Below are positions 1 through 6,844 of a stretch of DNA of 6,844 nt, piece by piece (position 1 is the stretch's first letter; each line of letters begins with the position of its first letter). The notes beneath the pieces were generated by a model. It worked only from the letters and a program-made list of their open reading frames with translations. It was not told the origin of the DNA and made no database searches. This DNA comes from Acetobacteraceae bacterium (lineage in GTDB: Bacteria; Pseudomonadota; Alphaproteobacteria; Acetobacterales; Acetobacteraceae), in the NCBI GenBank assembly GCA_027323595.1, contig DAHWBL010000486.1:1-6844 (forward strand). Reading direction: 5' to 3'. A program made the position numbers and the translations under genes.

Positions 1-6
1 GGCATT

Positions 7-390
7 TTAGAGCGCCAGCCGCGACGCCTCCAGCGCGCGACGCACCACCAGCAGCAACCGGTCGGCCTGGAACGGCTTTTCGATGAAGTCGTACGCGCCC
101 AGCTGGATCGCCGCGACCGCGGTTTCGATGGTGCCGTGCCCCGAGATCATCACCACCGGCAGGCGCGGCTCCTCCGCCTGCAAGGCGTTGAGGATGCCCA
201 GCCCGTCCATCTCCGAGCCCTGCAGCCACACATCCAGGATCACCAGCGAGGGCCGCCGGATTTTGAACGCGGCAAGTGCCGAGGCGGAATCCGACGCGCC
301 CCGGGTCTCATAGCCCTCATCGCGCAGGATCGCCTCGATCAGCAGCCTGATGTCGGGCTCGTCATCGACGATCAGGATTTCATGCGGCAT
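7..390 (-). CDS. ntrX: NtrX response regulator, receiver domain only (early stop; likely interrupted gene)
   Basis: This gene encodes the receiver domain of NtrX, the cytoplasmic partner of the membrane kinase NtrY. The 127 residues hold a complete CheY-like fold: acidic pair D9/D10, phospho-acceptor D53 in LVILDVWLQGS, S83 in the ISGHG segment, and K105 in EKPF. The WLQGS and ISGHGTIETAV stretches are typical of NtrX. Normal NtrX proteins run to roughly 450 residues, with a sigma54-type AAA+ domain and a Fis-like helix-turn-helix. Here TAA at bases 9-7 stops the frame right after EASRLAL, at the start of the helical linker. The next two in-frame codons read Asn-Ala, so a GAA in place of TAA would give a normal-looking ...LALENA linker. 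The gene may therefore carry a nonsense mutation or base error, or be a true single-domain protein. The ATG overlaps the ntrY end by 11 bases and has a GGAG eight bases upstream. What follows the stop lies outside the window. Confidence 0.85.
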   Translation of the reverse strand: MPHEILIVDDEPDIRLLIEAILRDEGYETRGASDSASALAAFKIRRPSLVILDVWLQGSEMDGLGILNALQAEEPRLPVVMISGHGTIETAVAAIQLGAYDFIEKPFQADRLLLVVRRALEASRLAL

Positions 391-2605
391 CGCTCAGTCT
401 CCGCGGCAGGGTGATGGTCGCGATGGCACCGCCGCCAGGGCGATCATCCAGCACGATATCACCACCATGGTCCTCCAATATCTTCTTCACGATCGCAAGG
501 CCCAGCCCGGTGCCCTTCGGCTTGTGCGTCACATAGGGTTCCATCAGGCGCGCGTGGTCCTCCTCGGGCAGGCCGATGCCGTCGTCACTGACCGAGATAT
601 GGATGCTCTCGCCCTCGGACCAGAGGCGCACGATGATTTCACCAGCCGTGCCATCCGCGCGCGGCGCCCCCATGGCCACCGAATCCGCCGCGTTCTGCAG
701 CAAATTGGTGAGCGCCTGGCCGAGCAGGCGGCGATCGCACGGCGCGGTCGGTCCGCGCTCGGGCAGGTCGGTGGTCCACACGATCTCGCCATGCGCCTGG
801 CGTTGCAGCACCATCGCCTCGCGCACCACCCGGCCGATATCCTCGGGGCGGATGATCGGCTGCGGCATCCGCGCGAAGGCGGAAAACTCATCCACCATCC
901 GCCCGATATCGCCGACATGGCGCACGATGGTATCGGCGCATTGGGTGAAGGTTTCGGGGTCGGAGGTGATCTCGCGGGCGAAGCGCCGTTTGAGCCGCTC
1001 GGCCGAAAGCTGAATGGGGGTCAGCGGATTCTTGATCTCGTGGGCGATGCGCCGGGCCACGTCGCCCCACGCCGCCTTGCGCTGGGCGAGCTGCAGCTCG
1101 GTGATGTCGTCGAAGGTGACGACAAATCCATCGGTGCGCCCGGCGGTCATCTCGGTGCCGATGCGCGCGAGCAGCGTGCGCCGCCGCGCGCCCGGCCCGA
1201 TCTGGATTTCGGTGGTGTGGGCACGCTCGGGCGCGGCGGCGGCATCGTCGATAAGGGCGGAAAAACCAGGCTCGATGGTGGCGAGGCTGGTGCCGATCGC
1301 GGCCATCAGATCGACCCCCAGCAACTCGCCCGCGGCGCGGTTGGGCAGCTCCACCCGGCCCTGCGAATCCAGCCCGATCACCCCGGCGGAAACCCCCGAC
1401 AGCACCGTCTCGGTGAAGCGCCGGCGCTCGTCGATCTGGCTGTAGGCGTCCATCAGCTCGCCGCGCTGGGCGGCGAGCTGGCCGGTCATGCGGTTGAACG
1501 CGCGCAGCAGCCCCGCCATTTCATCATCGCTGCGCATCTCGGGCACCCGCACCGACAGATCGCCCGCGCGCACCCGCTCGGCCGCCTCGATCAGCCCGGC
1601 GATGGGGCGGGCGAGCGTGTTGGCCATCACCAGCCCGATCAGCACCGCGGCCGCCAGCACCAGCAGCGCCACGATCGCGAAGATCAGCACGAAGGTGATC
1701 TGCAATCCCGAACGATTCTGATCCAGCCTGTCATATTCGGCGACCGCGTTCTCCACCCGCGACATGTGCCCGATGATCTCGGGGTCCACCGGCCGGCCGA
1801 CCATCAGCATCAAGGCCGGCGTCGAATTCAGCGCCACCACCGCGCGCACGATCGAGCCGTCCTCGTTGCCGATCACCGCCACGTCGCCGCCAAGTGCGGC
1901 ATCGATGGCGTTGCGCGGCGGCAGCGGCGTGCCCAGCCCCACCAGCATGCCCGCCGAGGCGATGCGCTGGCCGGTGATCGGCTCGAAGATCAGCGCCTCG
2001 GTCAGCCCGCGCAGCACCGTCTGGGTGCCCAGCACATCAACAAAGGCGCCCGGATCGGTGCTCAGATACACCCCCGCGCGCGACAGGTCGTTGGCCATGC
2101 TGAGCGCGTCGATGCGGATGTTGTTGCGGTGCTCGTCCAGATAGCCCTGCGCGGTCTGCAGGCTTTCCTCAAGGGCGGTGCGCACGCGGTCGTTGAACCA
2201 GGACTGGATGCCAAGATTGAAGAACACGGCGGCAAACACCGCGACCAGGATGGCCGGCGTGACGGCCACGACACTGAACAGCAGCACCAGGCGCACATGC
2301 ATGCGCGAGCCCGCCGACCCGCGCCGCCGCTCCACCCACACCCGCGTCAGCCGCCCGGCCAGCAGCGCGAACAGCATCAGCAGCACCGCCGCGTTGGCCA
2401 GCACCACGCCCGCCGACACCCCCGGTCGCACCGACAGGTCCGACCCGCCGGACAGCAGCCCGAAGGTCGCGACGCCAAGCCCGAGCGCCACCGCCGACAG
2501 CAACAGCGTCACGCCACGGCCGAGCAGCATATCGACCACACGACGCAGCCGGCTCGGGCGCGGCGCGGCGTCGTCGATCGGCGGTCCCAGGCGCGGCAAT
2601 CTCAT
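380..2605 (-). CDS. ntrY: NtrY membrane sensor histidine kinase
   Basis: NtrY is an inner-membrane sensor kinase that phosphorylates NtrX; in relatives the pair is tied to nitrogen and redox or oxygen responses. The 741 residues show hydrophobic helices at about 31-52, 64-84, 104-132 and 302-328. The loop between helices 2 and 3 is Arg-rich and so cytoplasmic. This places residues of about 133-301 in the periplasm as the sensor region. Then come a HAMP domain (about 328-381), a PAS domain (about 396-500), the HisKA phospho-site H522 in AHEIKNPLTPIQLSAERLK, and an ATPase domain with N-box NLLQNAADS (about 634-642), G1 DDGIGLPE (674-681) and G2 GTGLGLAIV (698-706). All kinase motifs are intact and the length is typical. 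The ATG at 2605 has AGGAG eight bases upstream. It follows ntrC after 32 bases and overlaps ntrX. The name rests on architecture plus context; confidence is high. Confidence 0.95.
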   Translation of the reverse strand: MRLPRLGPPIDDAAPRPSRLRRVVDMLLGRGVTLLLSAVALGLGVATFGLLSGGSDLSVRPGVSAGVVLANAAVLLMLFALLAGRLTRVWVERRRGSAGSRMHVRLVLLFSVVAVTPAILVAVFAAVFFNLGIQSWFNDRVRTALEESLQTAQGYLDEHRNNIRIDALSMANDLSRAGVYLSTDPGAFVDVLGTQTVLRGLTEALIFEPITGQRIASAGMLVGLGTPLPPRNAIDAALGGDVAVIGNEDGSIVRAVVALNSTPALMLMVGRPVDPEIIGHMSRVENAVAEYDRLDQNRSGLQITFVLIFAIVALLVLAAAVLIGLVMANTLARPIAGLIEAAERVRAGDLSVRVPEMRSDDEMAGLLRAFNRMTGQLAAQRGELMDAYSQIDERRRFTETVLSGVSAGVIGLDSQGRVELPNRAAGELLGVDLMAAIGTSLATIEPGFSALIDDAAAAPERAHTTEIQIGPGARRRTLLARIGTEMTAGRTDGFVVTFDDITELQLAQRKAAWGDVARRIAHEIKNPLTPIQLSAERLKRRFAREITSDPETFTQCADTIVRHVGDIGRMVDEFSAFARMPQPIIRPEDIGRVVREAMVLQRQAHGEIVWTTDLPERGPTAPCDRRLLGQALTNLLQNAADSVAMGAPRADGTAGEIIVRLWSEGESIHISVSDDGIGLPEEDHARLMEPYVTHKPKGTGLGLAIVKKILEDHGGDIVLDDRPGGGAIATITLPRRLSDAA
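399..402 (-). promoter_or_regulatory. Ribosome binding site of ntrX
   Basis: GGAG lies eight bases before the ATG at 390 and within the last codons of ntrY. It supports this start and indicates that ntrX is translated from the same message as ntrY, probably by coupling across the 11-base overlap. Confidence 0.6.
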
Positions 2606-2613
2606 CGCGGCGA

Positions 2614-2618
2614 CTCCT
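2614..2618 (-). promoter_or_regulatory. Ribosome binding site of ntrY
   Basis: AGGAG sits eight bases before the ntrY ATG, inside the 32-base ntrC-ntrY gap. It fixes the start at 2605. No promoter or terminator is visible in this gap, so ntrY is probably cotranscribed with ntrC. Confidence 0.65.
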
Positions 2619-2637
2619 GTCCCTGCTGCCGATGTGC

Positions 2638-4095
<1,458 letters not shown>

Positions 4096-4105
4096 CTGTG
4101 CTGAA

Positions 4106-4110
4106 TCCTT
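4106..4110 (-). promoter_or_regulatory. Ribosome binding site of ntrC
   Basis: AAGGA lies ten bases upstream of the ntrC ATG in the 52-base gap after ntrB. It supports independent initiation at ntrC. The gap shows no clear promoter or hairpin terminator. Confidence 0.5.
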
Positions 4111-4147
4111 GAAGCCATCATGGAAGGTGCGGTGCGGCGCGGCGCGC

Positions 4148-5287
4148 TCAGCCCGGGCCGTCGGCGCTGTCGTCGGGCACCACCGGCAGATGCACCCGAA
4201 ATTCGGTGCGGCCAGGGCGCGAATTGACCTCGATCAGCCCGCCATGATCGCCAACGAGCTTGGCGACCAGCGGCAGCCCAAGCCCGGTGCCGGTGGCCCG
4301 CGTGGTCACGAACGGATCGAATATATTGTTGCGTATATCATCAGGAATGCCAGGGCCGTTGTCGCGCACCACCACCAGCAGCGGCAAATCCAGCCGCGAC
4401 GAGCTGCCCGGCACCGCCACCCGCACGCCATGCTGATACGATGTCGACAGCATGATCTCCGGCGCCGGCACGCCCGCCTCCACCACCGCCTCGGCGGCGT
4501 TCTTCACCAGGTTCAAAAACACCTGGATCAACTGGTCGCGATTGCCCCACACCGGCGGCAGCGACGGGTCGTAGCTCTCGGTGATGCGCACGCTGGCGGC
4601 AAAGCCGTTGCCGGCGATGCGGCGCACATGGTCGAGCACGCGATGGATGTTGACCGCGCGCCGGTCGATCGGGCGCTCACCAAACATTTCCATCCGCTCG
4701 ATCAGCGCGCGAATGCGGTCCGCCTCGTCGCGGATCAGCTCGGCGAGCTCGCGGTCCGCCTCGCCCACCGTGCCTTCCAGCAATTGCGCCGCGCCGCGAA
4801 TGCCCGACAGCGGATTCTTGATTTCATGCGCCAGCATCGCCGCCATGCCGCTGACACTGCGCGCCGCCCCGCGCGCGGCGATCTGCTGGCCCAGCGTGCG
4901 CGCCGCCGATGCGTCCTGAAAACTCAGCAGCACGCTGCCCGGCTCATCGGGCATCGGCGCGGCCGACACCGACACGCCATGCTTGGACAGCCGCGGGCTC
5001 TCCAGCGACAGATCGTGATCGACCACCACCTGCTCGCTCGCGCGCACCTGCGCCAGCAGCGCGAACAGCGGATTATCCATCGGCAGCAGCTCGCCGATCC
5101 CATGGCCGAGCAGTTGCGACACCGAGATGCCGAGAAACTGCTCGCCGGCCTGGTTGGCGAAGCGAAAGCGGTTCTCCGCGTCCAGCAGCACCACCGGCAC
5201 GGTCAGCGTCGCCAGCATCGCCTGCGCATCCACGCGCGGCGCGCTGCTGCCAGGCCGACGCACCAGCGGCAGCACCCGCCCGATCAT
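4148..5287 (-). CDS. ntrB: NtrB nitrogen-sensing histidine kinase/phosphatase
   Basis: NtrB is a soluble cytoplasmic kinase/phosphatase that controls NtrC phosphorylation. In this family PII proteins switch it according to nitrogen status. The 379 residues have no membrane segment. A PAS domain (about 22-125) is followed by HisKA with phospho-site H154 in LAHEIKNPLSGIRGAAQLL. The ATPase domain (about 248-369) carries N-box NLVKNAAEA (259-267), G1 DNGPGIPDD (309-317) and G2 GTGLGLPLV (333-341). The HEIKNPLSGIRGAAQLL core and a G2 ending in GLPLVAKLV are typical of NtrB rather than NtrY. Length is usual for the family. The start is ATG at 5287, whose last two bases overlap the TGA of dusB as ATGA; only a weak GAGG precedes it at ten bases. 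Translation is probably coupled to dusB. The next gene is its partner ntrC. Confidence 0.96.
   Translation of the reverse strand: MIGRVLPLVRRPGSSAPRVDAQAMLATLTVPVVLLDAENRFRFANQAGEQFLGISVSQLLGHGIGELLPMDNPLFALLAQVRASEQVVVDHDLSLESPRLSKHGVSVSAAPMPDEPGSVLLSFQDASAARTLGQQIAARGAARSVSGMAAMLAHEIKNPLSGIRGAAQLLEGTVGEADRELAELIRDEADRIRALIERMEMFGERPIDRRAVNIHRVLDHVRRIAGNGFAASVRITESYDPSLPPVWGNRDQLIQVFLNLVKNAAEAVVEAGVPAPEIMLSTSYQHGVRVAVPGSSSRLDLPLLVVVRDNGPGIPDDIRNNIFDPFVTTRATGTGLGLPLVAKLVGDHGGLIEVNSRPGRTEFRVHLPVVPDDSADGPG
5284..5287 (-). promoter_or_regulatory. dusB-ntrB ATGA stop/start overlap
   Basis: The dusB stop TGA and the ntrB start ATG share bases as ATGA. With only a weak GAGG upstream, this points to translational coupling: ribosomes ending dusB restart on ntrB. 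Confidence 0.75.
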
Positions 5288-6360
5288 GCGGCCAGCGCCT
5301 CGCGCGGGGCGGCGGCAAAGCCCTCGGCGGCGTCAAAGAATTCGCCGATCAGCCGCTCCACCGCGGCACTGTCGTCAAGGCGCATCACCGAAGCGCGAAA
5401 CGCCGCCGCACCATGCAGGCCGCTCGCGTACCAGGCGATGTGCTTGCGCGCGAGCCGCATGCCGGGAACCTCGCCGTAATGGGCGCGCATGGCGCGGTAA
5501 TGCGCGATCAAAATCTCCTGCCGCCGCGCGATCGCGGGGTCGGGCATCCGCGCGCCCTCACGCAGGAACGCCGCCACCTGTGCGGGGAACCAGGGCCGCC
5601 CGTAGCAGCCGCGCCCGATCATCACCCCGTCCGCCCCCGAACGCGCGAGCGCTGTGGCCGCATCATCGACGCTGAGGATGTCGCCGTTGACGATCACCGG
5701 AATATCGACCGCCTGCTTGACCAGCCGGACGAAATCCCAATCCGCGCTGCCGGTGTAGAACATCTGCCGGGTGCGGCCATGGATGGTGACCATCTGGATG
5801 CCGCATTCCTGCGCGATCCGCGCCAGCGCCGGCGCGTTCAACGACTGGTGGTCCCAGCCCATGCGCATCTTCAGCGTCACCGGACGCGGCACCGCGCGCA
5901 CGGTGGCCTCCAGAATGCGCGCCGCGGCGATCTCGTCACGCATCAGCGCCGAGCCGGCATTCTGCCCGGCGGTGACCTTTTTCACCGGACAGCCGAAATT
6001 GATGTCGATCACCGCCGCCCCCCGATCGGCCGCGATCCGCGCCGCCTCGGCCATCGCCAGCGGATCGCAGCCGGCGAGCTGGATCACGCCCGGCCCGCCG
6101 GCATCGTCCAGCTCGGCCATGCGCAGCGTGTTGCGGTTCTCGCGCACCATCGCCCACGAGGCGATCATCTCCGACACCACCACCCCCGCGCCGAGGTCGC
6201 GGGCAAGCTGGCGGAACGGCAGATCGGTCACGCCCGACATCGGCGCGACGATCACCGGCGTCTCCAGCCGGACCTGATATGCCCCGCTGCCCAGCAGGAT
6301 CGGCGCCAGACCAGGCGGCCTGGCCGGCGGAACGGCGATGGTTGGCGTCTGATTGCTCAT
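5284..6360 (-). CDS. dusB: tRNA-dihydrouridine synthase DusB (NifR3)
   Basis: This gene encodes a flavin (FMN)-dependent enzyme that reduces specific uridines in the tRNA D-loop to dihydrouridine, acting in the cytoplasm. The 358 residues form a TIM-barrel DUS domain. It opens at IVAPMSGVTDLPFR (37-50) and has catalytic C124 in INFGCPVKKV, flavin-contact K164 in TLKMRMGW, H194 in IHGRTRQM, N225-G226-D227 in VNGDI, and a C-terminal phosphate-binding GADGVMIGRG (242-251). The DusB family was first called NifR3 because it heads the nifR3-ntrB-ntrC operon in Rhodobacter, the same order as here. The start at 6360 is firm: an in-frame TAG stands five codons upstream (6375-6373), and no other ATG, GTG or TTG occurs before the conserved core. 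No ribosome binding site precedes it. About 20 Pro/Ala-rich residues extend the N-terminus compared with E. coli DusB. Confidence 0.96.
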   Translation of the reverse strand: MSNQTPTIAVPPARPPGLAPILLGSGAYQVRLETPVIVAPMSGVTDLPFRQLARDLGAGVVVSEMIASWAMVRENRNTLRMAELDDAGGPGVIQLAGCDPLAMAEAARIAADRGAAVIDINFGCPVKKVTAGQNAGSALMRDEIAAARILEATVRAVPRPVTLKMRMGWDHQSLNAPALARIAQECGIQMVTIHGRTRQMFYTGSADWDFVRLVKQAVDIPVIVNGDILSVDDAATALARSGADGVMIGRGCYGRPWFPAQVAAFLREGARMPDPAIARRQEILIAHYRAMRAHYGEVPGMRLARKHIAWYASGLHGAAAFRASVMRLDDSAAVERLIGEFFDAAEGFAAAPREALAA

Positions 6361-6369
6361 GATTTGGGC

Positions 6370-6398
6370 AAACTACTGTGCTTCGCGCGCAACTGCAA
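6370..6398 (-). promoter_or_regulatory. Candidate promoter of the dusB-ntrBCYX operon
   Basis: On the minus strand TTGCAG (6398-6393) and TAGTTT (6375-6370) are 17 bases apart, the ideal sigma70 spacing. Each matches only three of six consensus bases, including TTG at -35 and T, A and final T at -10. A start of transcription six or seven bases on would leave a leader of only about three bases before the dusB ATG, which fits the missing ribosome binding site. It is a weak match in GC-rich DNA. Confidence 0.35.
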
Positions 6399-6427
6399 CG
6401 CCGCCACGGAGCCCCGCCGCACCACCC

Positions 6428-6456
6428 TTGACGGCGCACCCGCCAGCGTCGATGAG
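6428..6456 (+). promoter_or_regulatory. Candidate -35/-10 elements of ispD
   Basis: TTGACG (6428-6433) is a good -35 match. Seventeen bases later GATGAG (6451-6456) is a poor -10. If used, transcription would begin at about the ATG at 6463. GAGG at 6454-6457 could instead be the ispD ribosome binding site, with a spacing of five bases, which would need a promoter further upstream. The two readings compete. Confidence 0.25.
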
Positions 6457-6462
6457 GCGCCG

Positions 6463-6844
6463 ATGCGCCTTGCCGCCCTTCTCCTCGCCGCCGGCTCCGG
6501 ACAGCGTTTCGGCGGTCCCGCGCCCAAGCAGTTCGTCCCGGTCGCCGGCCGGGCGAGCATCCGCCATGCCGCCGAGGCGCTGGCCGCCGCCGGCGCGGTG
6601 ATCCAGCCGGTGGGCGAGGCCGGCGCCATCGCCGCCGCGCTGGCCGGGCTCGATCATCGCCCGCCGGTGCCAGGCGGCGCCCAGCGCCAGGACAGCGTGC
6701 GCGCCGGACTCGAAGCCCTGGCCGCCCACCCCGACGGCCCGCCCGACATCGTGCTGGTGCATGACGGCGCCCGCCCGCTGATCCCGCCAGGCACCATCCC
6801 CGCCCTGCTCGCGGCCCTTGCCGCCCACGAAGGCGCGATCCCGG
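6463..6844 (+). CDS. ispD: IspD, MEP cytidylyltransferase, N-terminal part (probably bifunctional IspDF)
   Basis: IspD transfers CMP from CTP to 2-C-methyl-D-erythritol 4-phosphate, the third step of the non-mevalonate isoprenoid pathway in the cytoplasm. The gene runs off the right edge: 127 codons plus one base are visible and no stop is reached. The nucleotide-binding start LLLAAGSGQRFGGPAPKQF (6-24) holds R15 and K22, matching E. coli R20 and K27. Then come PGGAQRQDSV (70-79) and VHDGARPL (99-106) with D101 and R104. Spacing from K22 to D101 equals that in E. coli. The motif has Gly102 where HDAARP is usual. In many alphaproteobacteria IspD is fused to IspF next to dusB; the fusion cannot be seen here and is inferred. 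The ATG at 6463 places the motif at the usual distance from the N-terminus and has GAGG five bases upstream. It is divergent from dusB. Confidence 0.9.
   Translation, partial: MRLAALLLAAGSGQRFGGPAPKQFVPVAGRASIRHAAEALAAAGAVIQPVGEAGAIAAALAGLDHRPPVPGGAQRQDSVRAGLEALAAHPDGPPDIVLVHDGARPLIPPGTIPALLAALAAHEGAIP

Larger units (their letters stand above)
6361..6462. other. Divergent intergenic region between dusB and ispD
   Basis: These 102 bases separate the start codons of two divergent genes and must carry the promoters for the dusB-ntr operon and for ispD, unless these lie inside coding sequence. It is the longest non-coding stretch in the window. Weak sigma70-like elements are listed separately for each direction. 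I saw no clear inverted-repeat operator, riboswitch or terminator. Confidence 0.7.

Noticed and set aside
424..440. TGGCAC, part of a sigma54 promoter consensus
   Set aside because: It lies inside ntrY, and the matching TTGC-like -12 element is missing at the needed distance.
4114..4122. Small inverted repeat CCATCATGG in the ntrB-ntrC gap
   Set aside because: Four-base arms are too short for an operator or terminator, and there is no following T-run.
6353..6601. Plus-strand open frame of 82 codons overlapping the ispD start
   Set aside because: It is in a different frame from ispD, overlaps the dusB start, and is Pro/Ser/Arg-rich without motifs.
6373..6828. Minus-strand open frame of 151 codons at the right end
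   Set aside because: It lies opposite ispD, whose plus-strand reading has clear IspD motifs. The Gly/Ala/Arg-rich translation matches no family I recognise.

Overview
The window is GC-rich, densely packed chromosomal DNA from an alphaproteobacterium. The evidence for this is the gene order dusB(nifR3)-ntrB-ntrC-ntrY-ntrX on one strand with a divergent ispD/ispDF beside it. This is a conserved nitrogen-regulation neighbourhood of that class. The compact IspD start and the NtrX sequence look most like Rhodospirillales/Acetobacteraceae to me, with sphingomonads as the alternative. That finer placement rests on memory of family sequences and is only a weak inference.

Layout, right to left along the minus strand: dusB (6360-5284) encodes a tRNA-dihydrouridine synthase. 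Its stop overlaps the ntrB start in an ATGA junction. ntrB (5287-4148) encodes a soluble PAS/histidine kinase. After a 52-base gap comes ntrC (4095-2638), a complete receiver-AAA+-Fis sigma54 activator. After 32 bases comes ntrY (2605-380), a four-helix membrane histidine kinase. Its end overlaps the ntrX start by 11 bases. ntrX (390-7) opens as a normal receiver domain but meets an in-frame TAA at codon 128, just where the linker to the AAA+ domain should begin. On the plus strand, starting at 6463 and running off the right edge, is the N-terminal part of ispD (isoprenoid MEP pathway). A 102-base intergenic region separates it from dusB and is the only plausible promoter region in the window.

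Functionally the minus-strand genes form two related two-component pairs. NtrB/NtrC senses nitrogen status in the cytoplasm. NtrY/NtrX is a membrane-linked pair implicated in nitrogen and redox responses in relatives. The tight spacing and overlaps point to one operon with translational coupling, read from upstream of dusB. dusB itself has no visible ribosome binding site, and a promoter-like sequence sits almost against its ATG, so a leaderless message is possible.

I found no RNA genes, insertion sequences, CRISPR arrays, phage genes or terminators. The region is mostly ordinary core chromosome. The observation most worth checking is the early stop in ntrX.
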